NCBI RefSeq assembly: GCF_900110465.1
Contig: NZ_FODV01000004.1
Coordinates: forward strand, 334,108 to 398,107
Origin: Halogranum amylolyticum
Lineage (GTDB): Archaea > Halobacteriota > Halobacteria > Halobacteriales > Haloferacaceae
Reading direction: 5' to 3'
DNA length: 64,000 bases
The translations under genes were made by a program, and so were the position numbers. Positions 9,213 through 17,506 of this stretch are shown one piece after another. The notes under the pieces are model-generated. The model saw only the letters and a program-made list of their open reading frames with translations. It had not been told where the DNA came from and searched no databases. The first letter of the stretch is position 1. Each line of letters starts with the position of its first letter.

Positions 9213-9490
9213 TTTCCAAGGCTTCTACCACCCGATATCAGCCGTGGAGTGACAAAACCAGGTTCACCCCACAGGCCAATTCGATTCGACGGAACAGAAC
9301 CCCGACACCGTACAGCGATTAGCTATTCTGTCAGGCTCGGTTCAAGACAGGTGGTTCCCCATGAGTTACGTCCGCGAAGATTCTGAGCAGCCACACAGAG
9401 GTCGAGAATCCAGGGTCACCGAGCGTTCCTTTTTCGAGACTCTCAGAAATGAATCCTAATGACTAAACTCCGCACCGGACATCGTTCGGT

Positions 9491-10984
9491 ATGGCTGTTT
9501 CAACTGGATGCCCGGAACTGGATAGACTCCTCGGTGGCGGTATCCCGAATCGGAGAACAGCCCTCGTTACGGGTGGTCCAGGAACGGGAAAGAGCACGTT
9601 CGCACTACAGTTTCTTCAAGCGGGTCTCGAGAAAGACGAGTCTTGTCTCTATATCAGTACGGAGCAAACGCGAGAAGAACTCGTTGACTCCTTCGAGGAG
9701 TTCGAGTTCAACCTTCGACACGACGATCTCGACATCCTAACCCTGCAAGCCGTTCCTGGCGAACAAGTCGTCCACGACGACTCGATGTTGGTACTCCACT
9801 CGGATACCGACGACCCTGACGAACGACCGCTCGATTTCAGTAGCGAAGATACGCTCTCGTATCTCCGGCACGAACTGAAGCCATACGCACCCACAGATCG
9901 GGTCGTTCTAGACAGTGTGTCAGCTCTTGCAGCGTTCGCAACCGACCCCCATCGATTCCGGAGAGACGTTCTCGAACTCGGCCGTTTCATTGCGAATCGG
10001 TTCGACGCAACATCGTTGTTCACCAGTGAGCGTGGTGTTCGACCGACAGGAGACTCGACCGGAAACGTGGATATTGATGCGCTGAAGTACATCACCCACG
10101 CCGTCATCGATCTCCGTCGAGAGAACATTCGAGGAGAGAATCATCGGCGTCTCGTTATCGAGAAACTCCGTGGGCAGAACCACGACTCACGTCCTCATGA
10201 GTATGATATTACGACCAGTGGGCTTCGCATCCTGTCACGTCGGCCGATTCGGAACGTTGGTAGTGAAACAGCAGTTTCGACGGGTATCGAGGGACTCGAT
10301 GAGTTGCTAGGTGGAGGTGTCGTTCGTGGCGGAACTGCGCTCCTCGAACACGACGGACGAGCAAATCTGAACGAGTTCGTCGCTCGAGTCATGGAAGCGG
10401 CTCTCGAGCAAGGGTTCGTCGTCCCGTTCATCCCCTCCGTGAATATGACCCCCGAGCAAGTTGACTACTACCTCTCGGATACGGCTCCGAACGTCCCAGA
10501 ACTCCTCGAGCAGGACAAGCTCTTCATCTTTGACGCGGCAGGTGTTCGAGATGCGTCAGTGCGCAACGTGTTCCACGTAGAGGGAGGAGCAGAAGACGTC
10601 CAAGAGGCCGCTGAACTCATCGCAGAACGGCGTGATGACGAGCCGCTGTACTACATCGCTAACACGGAAGCACTCCTCCGCGCAGTGAGTTCGAGTGAGC
10701 TTCGGGATCTCCGCTACTGGGCACGCACAGACTACCTGACGGAGCAAGACACGGCTCTCTTCATGCACTATCCAGAGATGATAGACGACGAACTGGCGGA
10801 GTTCTTCGTCGACGATGCGAACCAAGTCGTCGAAACCTGGCTCGACGAGTCTGGCCTTCAGTATCTGGTGTTAGAGAAGTCACCGACAGGGTATCTCGGA
10901 AGCACCCGATACGTCGAGTTCGATTCGAACTATCCCTACATCCGCGTTCAGTCACCCTCGGACTCAGGCCTTCGGCAGCATTGA
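9491..10984 (+). CDS. KaiC/RAD55-like RecA-superfamily ATPase
   Basis: This 497-residue protein has a double RecA-fold, KaiC-like architecture. The first domain has a complete Walker A, GGPGTGKST, at residues 28-36 and starts with STGCPELDRLLGGGIP, the family opening. The second domain (from about residue 258) repeats STGIEGLDELLGGG, but its P-loop position reads LEHDGRANLNEF, lacking Gly-Lys-Ser/Thr. It therefore probably does not bind ATP in the usual way. KaiC-like proteins in haloarchaea act in signalling or regulation; this one has no attached histidine-kinase or HTH domain. It is the only gene inside the putative tRNA-Glu element, and its base composition suggests transfer. Its specific role is unknown. 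Confidence 0.85.
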   Translation: MAVSTGCPELDRLLGGGIPNRRTALVTGGPGTGKSTFALQFLQAGLEKDESCLYISTEQTREELVDSFEEFEFNLRHDDLDILTLQAVPGEQVVHDDSMLVLHSDTDDPDERPLDFSSEDTLSYLRHELKPYAPTDRVVLDSVSALAAFATDPHRFRRDVLELGRFIANRFDATSLFTSERGVRPTGDSTGNVDIDALKYITHAVIDLRRENIRGENHRRLVIEKLRGQNHDSRPHEYDITTSGLRILSRRPIRNVGSETAVSTGIEGLDELLGGGVVRGGTALLEHDGRANLNEFVARVMEAALEQGFVVPFIPSVNMTPEQVDYYLSDTAPNVPELLEQDKLFIFDAAGVRDASVRNVFHVEGGAEDVQEAAELIAERRDDEPLYYIANTEALLRAVSSSELRDLRYWARTDYLTEQDTALFMHYPEMIDDELAEFFVDDANQVVETWLDESGLQYLVLEKSPTGYLGSTRYVEFDSNYPYIRVQSPSDSGLRQH

Positions 10985-11125
10985 CGACTGACGATTCGGC
11001 TCGACCTCACCTAGCTGTCAGCACAACGATCAGGGTAGAAACACGTTCCGTCATTACGCTGGAGTATCCACGGCTGAAACAACCCCCATTTCGGGCATTT
11101 GGTGGTGCTCAACACCCCGAAGGGG

Positions 11126-11183
11126 CGGCCAGCCATCTTGGTCTTTCGAGCCGAGAACAGGGGTTCAAATCCCCTACCGAGCA
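11126..11183 (+). repeat. partial tRNA-Glu copy (3' half), putative attR
   Basis: Fifty-eight bases copy the anticodon arm, variable loop, T arm and 3' acceptor of the tRNA-Glu at 9138, with four substitutions (two at the D-arm edge, one in the anticodon stem, one in the variable region). The 5' acceptor half and most of the D arm are missing, so it cannot be a functional tRNA. The complete T arm and acceptor 3' strand are what integrase-mediated insertion into a tRNA gene leaves behind. Confidence 0.85.
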
Positions 11184-11188
11184 GTTCT

Positions 11189-11219
11189 CTCCGAAGCTAC
11201 GTTCGGAGCGATCGCTCCG
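11189..11219. repeat. overlapping inverted repeats
   Basis: CTCCGAA at 11189-11195 can pair with TTCGGAG at 11202-11208. The second arm overlaps a perfect 16-base palindrome at 11204-11219 (CGGAGCGATCGCTCCG), so the two structures exclude each other. They lie just outside the right tRNA fragment. Confidence 0.6.
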
Positions 11220-11597
11220 GGCGCATCGTTCCGACTGTGAGGCGACGGTCGGTGGTGGGACCGCCCTACCGGACGTTGTCCGAACGGACCGACGGGAGCG
11301 ATGTCTCCGGGACGTGAGTCGGCGACCCCGCCCGTCGACGGGCGAGTCGGACAGTTCGACGGTGTCGAGAGAACCGACACCGAGAGTCACTCACGGCACC
11401 CGAACTATGGCGAGTTTCTGATAGTAGCGGTCGACTACCGGTTCAGAAACGAGCGACGAGAGGCTAACTGTCCGGAACTCTAAAAAATGGTCCAAGCAGG
11501 AAGTTCAATCGATTGAAAGGACACTTAGTATTATATTCCTCTCCGTCGTACAGTCTGTTCGTCTTGCTAAAGTGCCTGGCTGGCACGGAGGGACACA

Positions 11598-12266
11598 ATG
11601 GGAACCAATCTAGAGACACTACAGGCAGAGACGGGAGAGGCGCTGTCGAAAGATGAAATATTTTCGACACTAAGCAACCAGCGGCGGCGGTACGTGATCC
11701 ACTATCTGAAACACGACCCCTCGCAGGTGCGGATACGTGATCTCGCGGAGCAGATCGCCGCCTGGGAGAACGACATCACCGTCGAGGAGCTCACCTACAA
11801 GCAACGAAAGCGGGTGTACACCTCGTTGCACCAGACGCATCTGCCGAAGATGGACGACTGTGGGATCGTCGAGTACGACCGTGACCGCGGGTTGATCTCG
11901 CTCGCGCCGGGCGCGGCAGACCTCGAGGTCTACCTCGAAGTCGTCTCGGGAAACGACCTCCCGTGGAGCGACTTCTATCTCGGACTGTCGGCGGCCGCGC
12001 TCCTACTGGTCGCCGTCGGCTGGGCAGGCATCCTCCCAGTCGACGTCCCGCCGCTCGGCTACGCCGCGTTCATCGCCCTCGCGTTCGGTGCCGCCGCGGG
12101 CGTCCACAGCTACGTCACTCGGCAGATGAAGGTCGGAACGCTCGACGTCCCCCCCGACGACTCGGCGCCCGCGAACGACGACGAACGACCGACCGGGCTG
12201 TCGGACCCCGAACCCAGCCGCGACGGCGTCGCACTCACTCCCGGAGTCGACGAGAGCAACGATTAA
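11598..12266 (+). CDS. DUF7344-like winged-helix membrane protein
   Basis: This 222-residue haloarchaeal protein opens with a winged-helix-like domain (LSNQRRRYVIHYLKHD, then IRDLAEQIAAWE and TSLHQTHLPKMDDCGIVEYD). Two transmembrane segments follow at about residues 125-165, then an acidic, Asp/Pro-rich tail. The pattern matches the family I know as DUF7344, presumed membrane-anchored transcription factors of unknown target. Two paralogues lie at 12768-13280 and 13402-13950 on the other strand. It ends 25 bases before dsbB and may be cotranscribed with it. Confidence 0.75.
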   Translation: MGTNLETLQAETGEALSKDEIFSTLSNQRRRYVIHYLKHDPSQVRIRDLAEQIAAWENDITVEELTYKQRKRVYTSLHQTHLPKMDDCGIVEYDRDRGLISLAPGAADLEVYLEVVSGNDLPWSDFYLGLSAAALLLVAVGWAGILPVDVPPLGYAAFIALAFGAAAGVHSYVTRQMKVGTLDVPPDDSAPANDDERPTGLSDPEPSRDGVALTPGVDESND

Positions 12267-12291
12267 CCGCCCGGAACCGCCACGAGACAGT

Positions 12292-12714
12292 ATGGACCGT
12301 CCCCGCGCCCTCCTCGGTGCCGCCACCGTCGTCGCCGCCGTCGCGACTGCGGGGAGTCTCTTTTTCAGTCTCGGTGTCGGGCTGACGCCGTGTGAACTCT
12401 GCTGGTACCAGCGGATCCTGATGTACCCGCTCGTCGTCGTCCTCGGCGTGGCCGCGATCGACGGCGACGACCGCGTGTGGCGGACGGCGCTCCCCCTGTC
12501 GACGTTCGGGACGGTCGTCGCCGCGTACCACAGCTACCTGCAGGTGAACCCCGACGTCGGCGGCGTCTGCGGCGTCGGCGGCGGCTGTGCGGCAGTGCTC
12601 TACCCGATGGCCGGTGGCCTCCTGACGATCCCCCGACTGTCGCTCGTCGCCTTCCTTCTCGTCACCGCCGCGTTACTCGTCCTCCGGCAGTGGTCGGCGA
12701 CGTCGAACCGCTGA
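12292..12714 (+). CDS. dsbB: disulfide bond formation protein, DsbB family
   Basis: This 140-residue, four-helix membrane protein would reoxidise a DsbA-type thioredoxin-fold partner and pass electrons to quinone. The first redox pair is PCELCW (C34/C37) right after helix 1. The second pair is in VCGVGGGC (C93/C99), in the second extracellular loop. Spacing and length fit the DsbB family. It lies between DUF7344-like genes; no DsbA-like partner is in the window. Disulfide formation outside the cell is consistent with its likely role. Confidence 0.9.
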   Translation: MDRPRALLGAATVVAAVATAGSLFFSLGVGLTPCELCWYQRILMYPLVVVLGVAAIDGDDRVWRTALPLSTFGTVVAAYHSYLQVNPDVGGVCGVGGGCAAVLYPMAGGLLTIPRLSLVAFLLVTAALLVLRQWSATSNR

Positions 12715-12767
12715 CGACACGGCGACGGCGAGGCGAGGCCGGTGACGACGTCACCGTCGACCGTCGG

Positions 12768-13280
12768 TCATCGCCCGTGCGTGCGGACTATCGCCAGGAG
12801 CGCGAGCGCGGCGATAGCGACGAGGACGACGAGTGCCCAGTGGACGGGTCTGACGGCCGAGACGAGCGGAACGTCCAGCAGCGAGACGGCGACGAGCGAG
12901 ACGCCGAGCACGGCGAGTCCGAGCACGAGTCTCGGGGCAGGTCGTGTCGGAGCGTCGGCGGTCGAGGTGGTCAGATACGCTTCGACCTCTTCGACGCCGT
13001 CGAGCAGTCTCACCTCGTTCGCCGCCGGGTCGAACGCCACGATGCCGGCCTCGTCCAGTTTGGGGAGATGCGTCTGGTGCAGCGAGACGTAGACGCTCTG
13101 GCGGACGTTCCGGGGTGGCGGCGACTCGTCCGCTTCGCTCGCGGCGATCGTGTCGGCGAGGTCACCGACCGTTCTGGTGCCTCCGGTCGCCCGAAGACAG
13201 TGGATCACCGACCGTCGTCGGTCGTTACGGAGGATGTCGTACACCTCGCTCTCGGCGAGGGAAGGGACGGTGGTGCTCAT
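12768..13280 (-). CDS. DUF7344-like winged-helix membrane protein (paralogue)
   Basis: The product has 170 residues from the ATG at 13280; the longer frame upstream lacks family similarity. The N-terminal half is the winged-helix domain (LRNDRRRSVIHCLRATGG, then NVRQSVYVSLHQTHLPKLDE) and the C-terminal half holds two transmembrane helices. A minus-strand TATA-like GAGTATAC lies around 13325-13332. It is convergent with dsbB and follows a close paralogue on the same strand, with which it shares the NVRQSVYVSLHQTH block exactly, so a tandem duplication is likely. Confidence 0.75.
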   Translation of the reverse strand: MSTTVPSLAESEVYDILRNDRRRSVIHCLRATGGTRTVGDLADTIAASEADESPPPRNVRQSVYVSLHQTHLPKLDEAGIVAFDPAANEVRLLDGVEEVEAYLTTSTADAPTRPAPRLVLGLAVLGVSLVAVSLLDVPLVSAVRPVHWALVVLVAIAALALLAIVRTHGR

Positions 13281-13401
13281 CTGGAGGTAGTCACTCCGTA
13301 GAGGTACGCACGAGAGCCGATTGAGTATACGGCGACTGCTCGCAGTACAGACCGCCTGTCTCGCTCGGTAGGCACGCGTGACTAGGAGTAAGCAGACCGT
13401 A

Positions 13402-13950
13402 CTACGACCTGAGTCGGTCGAAGAGCGTACTCTGTTGCGTCGAGATGTGGTAGATCGCCGAGAGCGCGAACAGGCCGAAGAAGGCGGTCGCGAGCGCGAC
13501 CGCGTCGAGTCCACGGACGAACGGGACGCCGACGAAGCCGGCGGTCTGGACGAGCAGTCCGAGCACCGCTACTCCGAGATAGTACTCTCCCCACGAGAGC
13601 CCGTGCTTCGGGACGACTTCGAGATAGACGGTCACCTCGTCGGCGTGCTGCGAGAGTCTCATCCCGTCGTCGCTCTGTTCGATGATCCCCAACTCCTCGA
13701 GTTTCGGTATGTGCGTCTGGTGCAGCGAGACGTAGACGCTCTGGCGGACGTTCCGCGGCGCCGGCGTCTCCCCCGCCTCGACGCCCGCGACGTACTCCGA
13801 CAGATCGCGAACGGACACCGGCATCTCGGCCTCTCGAAGCCGCGAGAGCACCAATCGCCGCCGGTCGTTCCGCAACACGTCGTGGATCTCCGTCCGCTTC
13901 AGACCACTCTCCGACGACTCCTCGGCCAGCTGCTGAACCCCTGAACTCAT
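13402..13950 (-). CDS. DUF7344-like winged-helix membrane protein (paralogue)
   Basis: This 182-residue member of the local trio has the winged-helix block LRNDRRRLVLSRLREAE, then RNVRQSVYVSLHQTHIPKLEELGIIE, and two C-terminal membrane helices. A minus-strand TATA element CTTAATATG at 13976-13984 is 26-34 bases from the ATG, so the mRNA is probably leaderless. It is transcribed toward its paralogue at 12768. The target genes are unknown; a membrane-tethered regulator is inferred only from the domain layout. Confidence 0.75.
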   Translation of the reverse strand: MSSGVQQLAEESSESGLKRTEIHDVLRNDRRRLVLSRLREAEMPVSVRDLSEYVAGVEAGETPAPRNVRQSVYVSLHQTHIPKLEELGIIEQSDDGMRLSQHADEVTVYLEVVPKHGLSWGEYYLGVAVLGLLVQTAGFVGVPFVRGLDAVALATAFFGLFALSAIYHISTQQSTLFDRLRS

Positions 13951-13975
13951 CCCGACGGATAGTTCACTCGGCTAA

Positions 13976-13984
13976 CATATTAAG
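13976..13984 (-). promoter_or_regulatory. TATA box of the DUF7344-like gene
   Basis: CTTAATATG on the minus strand lies 26-34 bases upstream of the ATG at 13950 and fits a leaderless archaeal promoter. Confidence 0.55.
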
Positions 13985-14101
13985 ATGACCCATGATTTAG
14001 CACTTATTGACAAGTGAGAAATACTCTCACATTTGAACAAACGGGAGCGACGAGATCACAGAGATTCGGGGCGGAAGCCCACGACATCCGGCGTGAGTAA
14101 C

Positions 14102-16126
14102 TTACGCCAGCCAGTCGTCGGGTTTCGTGTCGTAGTCGACGTCGCTGGCGGTGATACGCTCGGTGAGTTCGTCGTCGAGGTCGTGGACGGCGAACGACTC
14201 GCCGTCGTAGCGGATCCGCTTGCCGACCTCGACGGGGTCGGGTTCGCGGTTCCGACGTCGAGCGATCTCGAGGTCGTGCTCGTCGTACTCCTTGATGATG
14301 GTCATGAGGTTGACCGGCCGACCCCACAGGTCGTAGAGTCGTTCGACCACGCCCTTCGCCTGCTCGCGGTCCAGCATGATACCGTTGTACTGGTGACCCA
14401 AGAGCAGCTCGCCGCGGTTGTCGTAGTTGCCGTCGTAGACGGCGACCGTCGGCTTACCGAAGTTGGTGAACATGAGGAGCAGTTTCTTTTTGACGTCCTC
14501 GTAGTCGGTGCTGGTGACGCGGAAGTCGCCGCTGGCGCGGGTGTACTCGTAGGTGAAGTAGTGGCTCTCCGTGACGAACTCGTCGGAGAGGAACGCGTCG
14601 AGGAACGTCACGTCGTTGTGGCTCTCGCGGATCTCGCGCATCCGGTCCCAGCCGGCCGTGTAGTCGACGTCCGCCAGCGCCTCCGCGACGCTGTCGTACT
14701 GCTCGTCGTCGAACATGTAGCGGGCGATCTGTTCCAGTTCGGACCGACGGATGCGACGGACGAATCCGCGGTTCTGCGGCTTGAGCAGCGAGTAGTGCCG
14801 CTCGGCCATCCCCTCGTAGGTGAGCAGCTTCCACGGGTAGGCGTCGACGTCGACGTCGCTCTCCTCGCCCGCCTCGCGGGCCGAGACGACGTGGTCGAGC
14901 GTCTCATGGTCGACGCGCGGGTCGTCGGGACCGAGTGCGACGAGGTCGTCGACGGTGTCCGAGCGGATGCCGTCGATGGCCGGGTCGGGTGCGAGCAGCT
15001 CCTGTACCTCCTCGAAATCGACGCTGTCGTGGAAGTTCCGCCACGTGATCCCCTTCACGCGCAGCAGCTTGTCGACGACCTCGCGGCGGTTCGTCGAGTT
15101 CTCGACGTACTCCCAGAGGTCCTTACCGAGTTTGTACGGGTTCAGCCCGGGCGATCCGAGCACGCGCGACTGGTGGTCGGCGTAGGTGATGAACTCGTCC
15201 GTCCCGGCGAACTGCTCCTCGCCCATCATGAGCGACTCCCAGTAGGCCGCCCACCCCTCGTTCATCACCTTGGTCATCTTCTGGGCGGCGAAGTAGTACG
15301 CTTCCTCCCGCAGCATGTCGAGGACGTCCTTCTGCCACGGCTCCATCTCGACGGCCTTCCCCTTCTCCTCGTCGTAAGTCATCCCGTGGCGACGGAGGTA
15401 CGCGAGGATGTCCTTCTGCGGTTCGTCGATGCTCGCCTCCGCCTCCTCGGCTTCGGCGAGCGCGTCGAGCCACTCCTCGGAGAACACCTGTCGGCGCACC
15501 TCGTCGGAGATCTCCATGTCGTCGAGACGGTCTCGGAGGTCCTCCGGCCCTTCCTTCTCGCGGGGGAGCCCCGCCTCGCGGTACGGCCGGTGTTGGTCGA
15601 TGTTGTCCTCCAGACAGAGGACGGCGTCGATGAACTTCTCGACCTCGCCGCGGTCGATCTCGGGGTCGTCCATGTAGTTGCCGATGGCGGTACCGTGGGC
15701 TTCCAGCATCGCCGCCGCGTCGAGCATGTCGCCGTCCTTCGAGAACATCCCGAACCACTCGTTGTTGGCGAAGAAGTCGGCGTGGGCCTCGACGTGGGTG
15801 ATGACCGCCTTCTGGTCGGCGATCGAGTTCGACTCCTGGAGGAAGGCGTGACTCGGGTTGTCGTTGTTGACGATCTCGAACGCCTTGCCCATGCCGAACT
15901 GGTCCTGCTTGCGCTGGCGGTCGTAGCTCATCCCCCACCGCCAGTGCGGGTAGCGGTTCTGGAACCCGCCGTAGGCGATGAGCTGGTTCATCTCGTCGTA
16001 GTCGACGATCCAGTAGTTCACCGGGTACGGTTCGAGCCCGAGTTTCCGGGCGAGGTTTCCGGCCTCGTGGACCGGCTCCTCCAGTTGCTTGGCGACGCGC
16101 TGGGCGTCGATTCGGTCGTCTCTCAT
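14102..16126 (-). CDS. SpoVR family protein
   Basis: The protein has 674 residues from the ATG at 16126; a GTG at 16135 is an alternative. It matches the SpoVR/YcgB family, with the typical early segment GLEPYPVNYWIVDYDEMNQL and the block GGFQNRYPHWRWGMSYDRQ. SpoVR proteins act with PrkA kinase and the YeaH/YhbH VWA protein, in spore cortex formation in Bacillus and in stress survival in E. coli; the biochemical activity is not known. It is the last gene of the four-gene operon here. Archaea do not sporulate, so a general stress role is the reasonable inference. Confidence 0.92.
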   Translation of the reverse strand: MRDDRIDAQRVAKQLEEPVHEAGNLARKLGLEPYPVNYWIVDYDEMNQLIAYGGFQNRYPHWRWGMSYDRQRKQDQFGMGKAFEIVNNDNPSHAFLQESNSIADQKAVITHVEAHADFFANNEWFGMFSKDGDMLDAAAMLEAHGTAIGNYMDDPEIDRGEVEKFIDAVLCLEDNIDQHRPYREAGLPREKEGPEDLRDRLDDMEISDEVRRQVFSEEWLDALAEAEEAEASIDEPQKDILAYLRRHGMTYDEEKGKAVEMEPWQKDVLDMLREEAYYFAAQKMTKVMNEGWAAYWESLMMGEEQFAGTDEFITYADHQSRVLGSPGLNPYKLGKDLWEYVENSTNRREVVDKLLRVKGITWRNFHDSVDFEEVQELLAPDPAIDGIRSDTVDDLVALGPDDPRVDHETLDHVVSAREAGEESDVDVDAYPWKLLTYEGMAERHYSLLKPQNRGFVRRIRRSELEQIARYMFDDEQYDSVAEALADVDYTAGWDRMREIRESHNDVTFLDAFLSDEFVTESHYFTYEYTRASGDFRVTSTDYEDVKKKLLLMFTNFGKPTVAVYDGNYDNRGELLLGHQYNGIMLDREQAKGVVERLYDLWGRPVNLMTIIKEYDEHDLEIARRRNREPDPVEVGKRIRYDGESFAVHDLDDELTERITASDVDYDTKPDDWLA

Positions 16127-16186
16127 GACGGACACCTCCGCTGGTGACCCGGATGAGCGACGTCAGCTGCTGCTGTTGGGTCGCGT

Positions 16187-17506
16187 TCAATCATCGTTGC
16201 TCTCCGTGCTGAGAATCTTGTAAATGGCGTCGACGACGTCGTCCGGCGACTTGACGTAGGCGACGACGACGTTACCGGTGTCCGAGAGAGTGCTCTCGAC
16301 CTCCTCGGCGTGCGTCGCGTTGATGGCGTTGCCACCGGGCTGCGTCTCCACGTAGGCGTGGAGGTTCGCCGGGATCTCCTCCATCAGCGGGATGACGTTC
16401 TCCCGGGTGTCGTTCGAGGAGTTCTCCGAGTCGCCGGCGGCGAAGACGTAGCGGTTCCAGTCGCTCCACGGGTACTCCTCCTCGAGGATCTCCTTGGCGA
16501 GGTGGTACGCCGAGGAGATCTTCGTGCCGCCGCCCGAGCGGATGCCGAAGAACTCCTCGCGTTCGACCTGCCAGGCCTCGGCGTCGTGGGCGATGTAGAC
16601 GAACTCGGCGTTGTCGTACTTGCCCGTCAGATACCAGTCCAGCGGCGTGAACGTCCGCTCGACCAGTTCGCGCTTCTTCTCGCGCATCGACCCCGAGACG
16701 TCGCGGATGTTGACCACGACGACGTTCTTCTGTTTCTCCTCGATGATCTCGGGGTGGCGGTAGCGCTCGTCCTCGCGACGGAACGGGACGTCCCGTAGCC
16801 CGTCGCGACGGATGCGCTGCATCGTCGACGTCTCCTCGACGTTCTCTGCCATCTCCTCGAAGCTCGCCCACGTCCCGCGTTCGTCCTCGGGGACGTTGTC
16901 GAAGGCGTCGGCGATCCACGCGTAGGAGACGAGGATGTTCTCCTCGCGCGCCCAGTGGAACACGTCGTCGGGCGTGACGCCCTCGACCTTGCAGGCCTCG
17001 CGGACGTAGTCCTCGTCGAAGTCCATCGCGAGCTTCCGCTTCAGCCCCGAGCGGAACAGCTTCTCGAAGTCGAGCGTGCTGTTCGGCCCCGTGCGGGTGA
17101 GCTCGGTGTAGTCGCCCTCGATCTCTTCGACGACCTCCTTCCCCTTCGGTTCGAGGTCCAGACCCAGCTCCTCGTCGAGTTCCTGGGCGAACTCCTCGGG
17201 GTCCATCTGGTAGTACTCGTGGTCGGCCCCCTCCTCGCCGGGGTCGCCGTCCTCGCCGTCGCCGTCGCCGGGTTGTGGCGGACCGACGGGTTGGCCGACG
17301 TCGGGGGTGCCGTCCTGCCCCTGGCCGACGCCGCCCATGTCGCGGCGGTCGTAGGCGAACTCCGGGAGGTCGACGATCTTGATCGGGATGTTGATGCTGT
17401 CCGGGCCGGAGCCGCCGAGGTCGCCGTAGCTGATGAACTCCTTGAGGTCCTCCCGGCGGTTCTCGCCGACCTCACGGAACCGTTCGAGGTCCTCTCTCAG
17501 TCCCAT
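16187..17506 (-). CDS. YeaH/YhbH family VWA-like protein (UPF0229/DUF444)
   Basis: This 439-residue protein of the DUF444 family has a von Willebrand A-like domain with an intact metal-site motif, [20 protein letters not shown] Gly/Gln/Asp/Pro-rich flexible region around residues 60-105 precedes it. Its bacterial relatives are encoded with PrkA and SpoVR. The start overlaps the end of the second prkA gene by 10 bases, indicating translational coupling. It probably serves as a scaffold or substrate of the PrkA proteins; that is inference from the conserved gene order. Confidence 0.92.
   Translation of the reverse strand: MGLREDLERFREVGENRREDLKEFISYGDLGGSGPDSINIPIKIVDLPEFAYDRRDMGGVGQGQDGTPDVGQPVGPPQPGDGDGEDGDPGEEGADHEYYQMDPEEFAQELDEELGLDLEPKGKEVVEEIEGDYTELTRTGPNSTLDFEKLFRSGLKRKLAMDFDEDYVREACKVEGVTPDDVFHWAREENILVSYAWIADAFDNVPEDERGTWASFEEMAENVEETSTMQRIRRDGLRDVPFRREDERYRHPEIIEEKQKNVVVVNIRDVSGSMREKKRELVERTFTPLDWYLTGKYDNAEFVYIAHDAEAWQVEREEFFGIRSGGGTKISSAYHLAKEILEEEYPWSDWNRYVFAAGDSENSSNDTRENVIPLMEEIPANLHAYVETQPGGNAINATHAEEVESTLSDTGNVVVAYVKSPDDVVDAIYKILSTESNDD

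Larger units (their letters stand above)
10985..11597. other. non-coding stretch at the right end of the element
   Basis: No convincing gene is seen in this 613-base stretch. It contains a small CCCC-GAA-GGGG hairpin at 11115-11125, the tRNA-Glu fragment at 11126-11183, overlapping inverted repeats at 11189-11219, and AT-rich promoter-like sequence (GTATTATAT around 11529) before the next gene. Short open frames here lack haloarchaeal codon bias and recognisable domains. Confidence 0.6.

Noticed and set aside
9491..10984. KaiC-like protein as a circadian clock component
   Set aside because: No KaiA/KaiB partner and the second P-loop is degenerate; KaiC-like ATPases are common in archaea without clocks.
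14033..16147. 704-codon open frame on the plus strand
   Set aside because: It is antisense to the SpoVR gene; it is Val/Leu/Arg-rich, the usual mirror of GC-rich haloarchaeal genes, with no domain.
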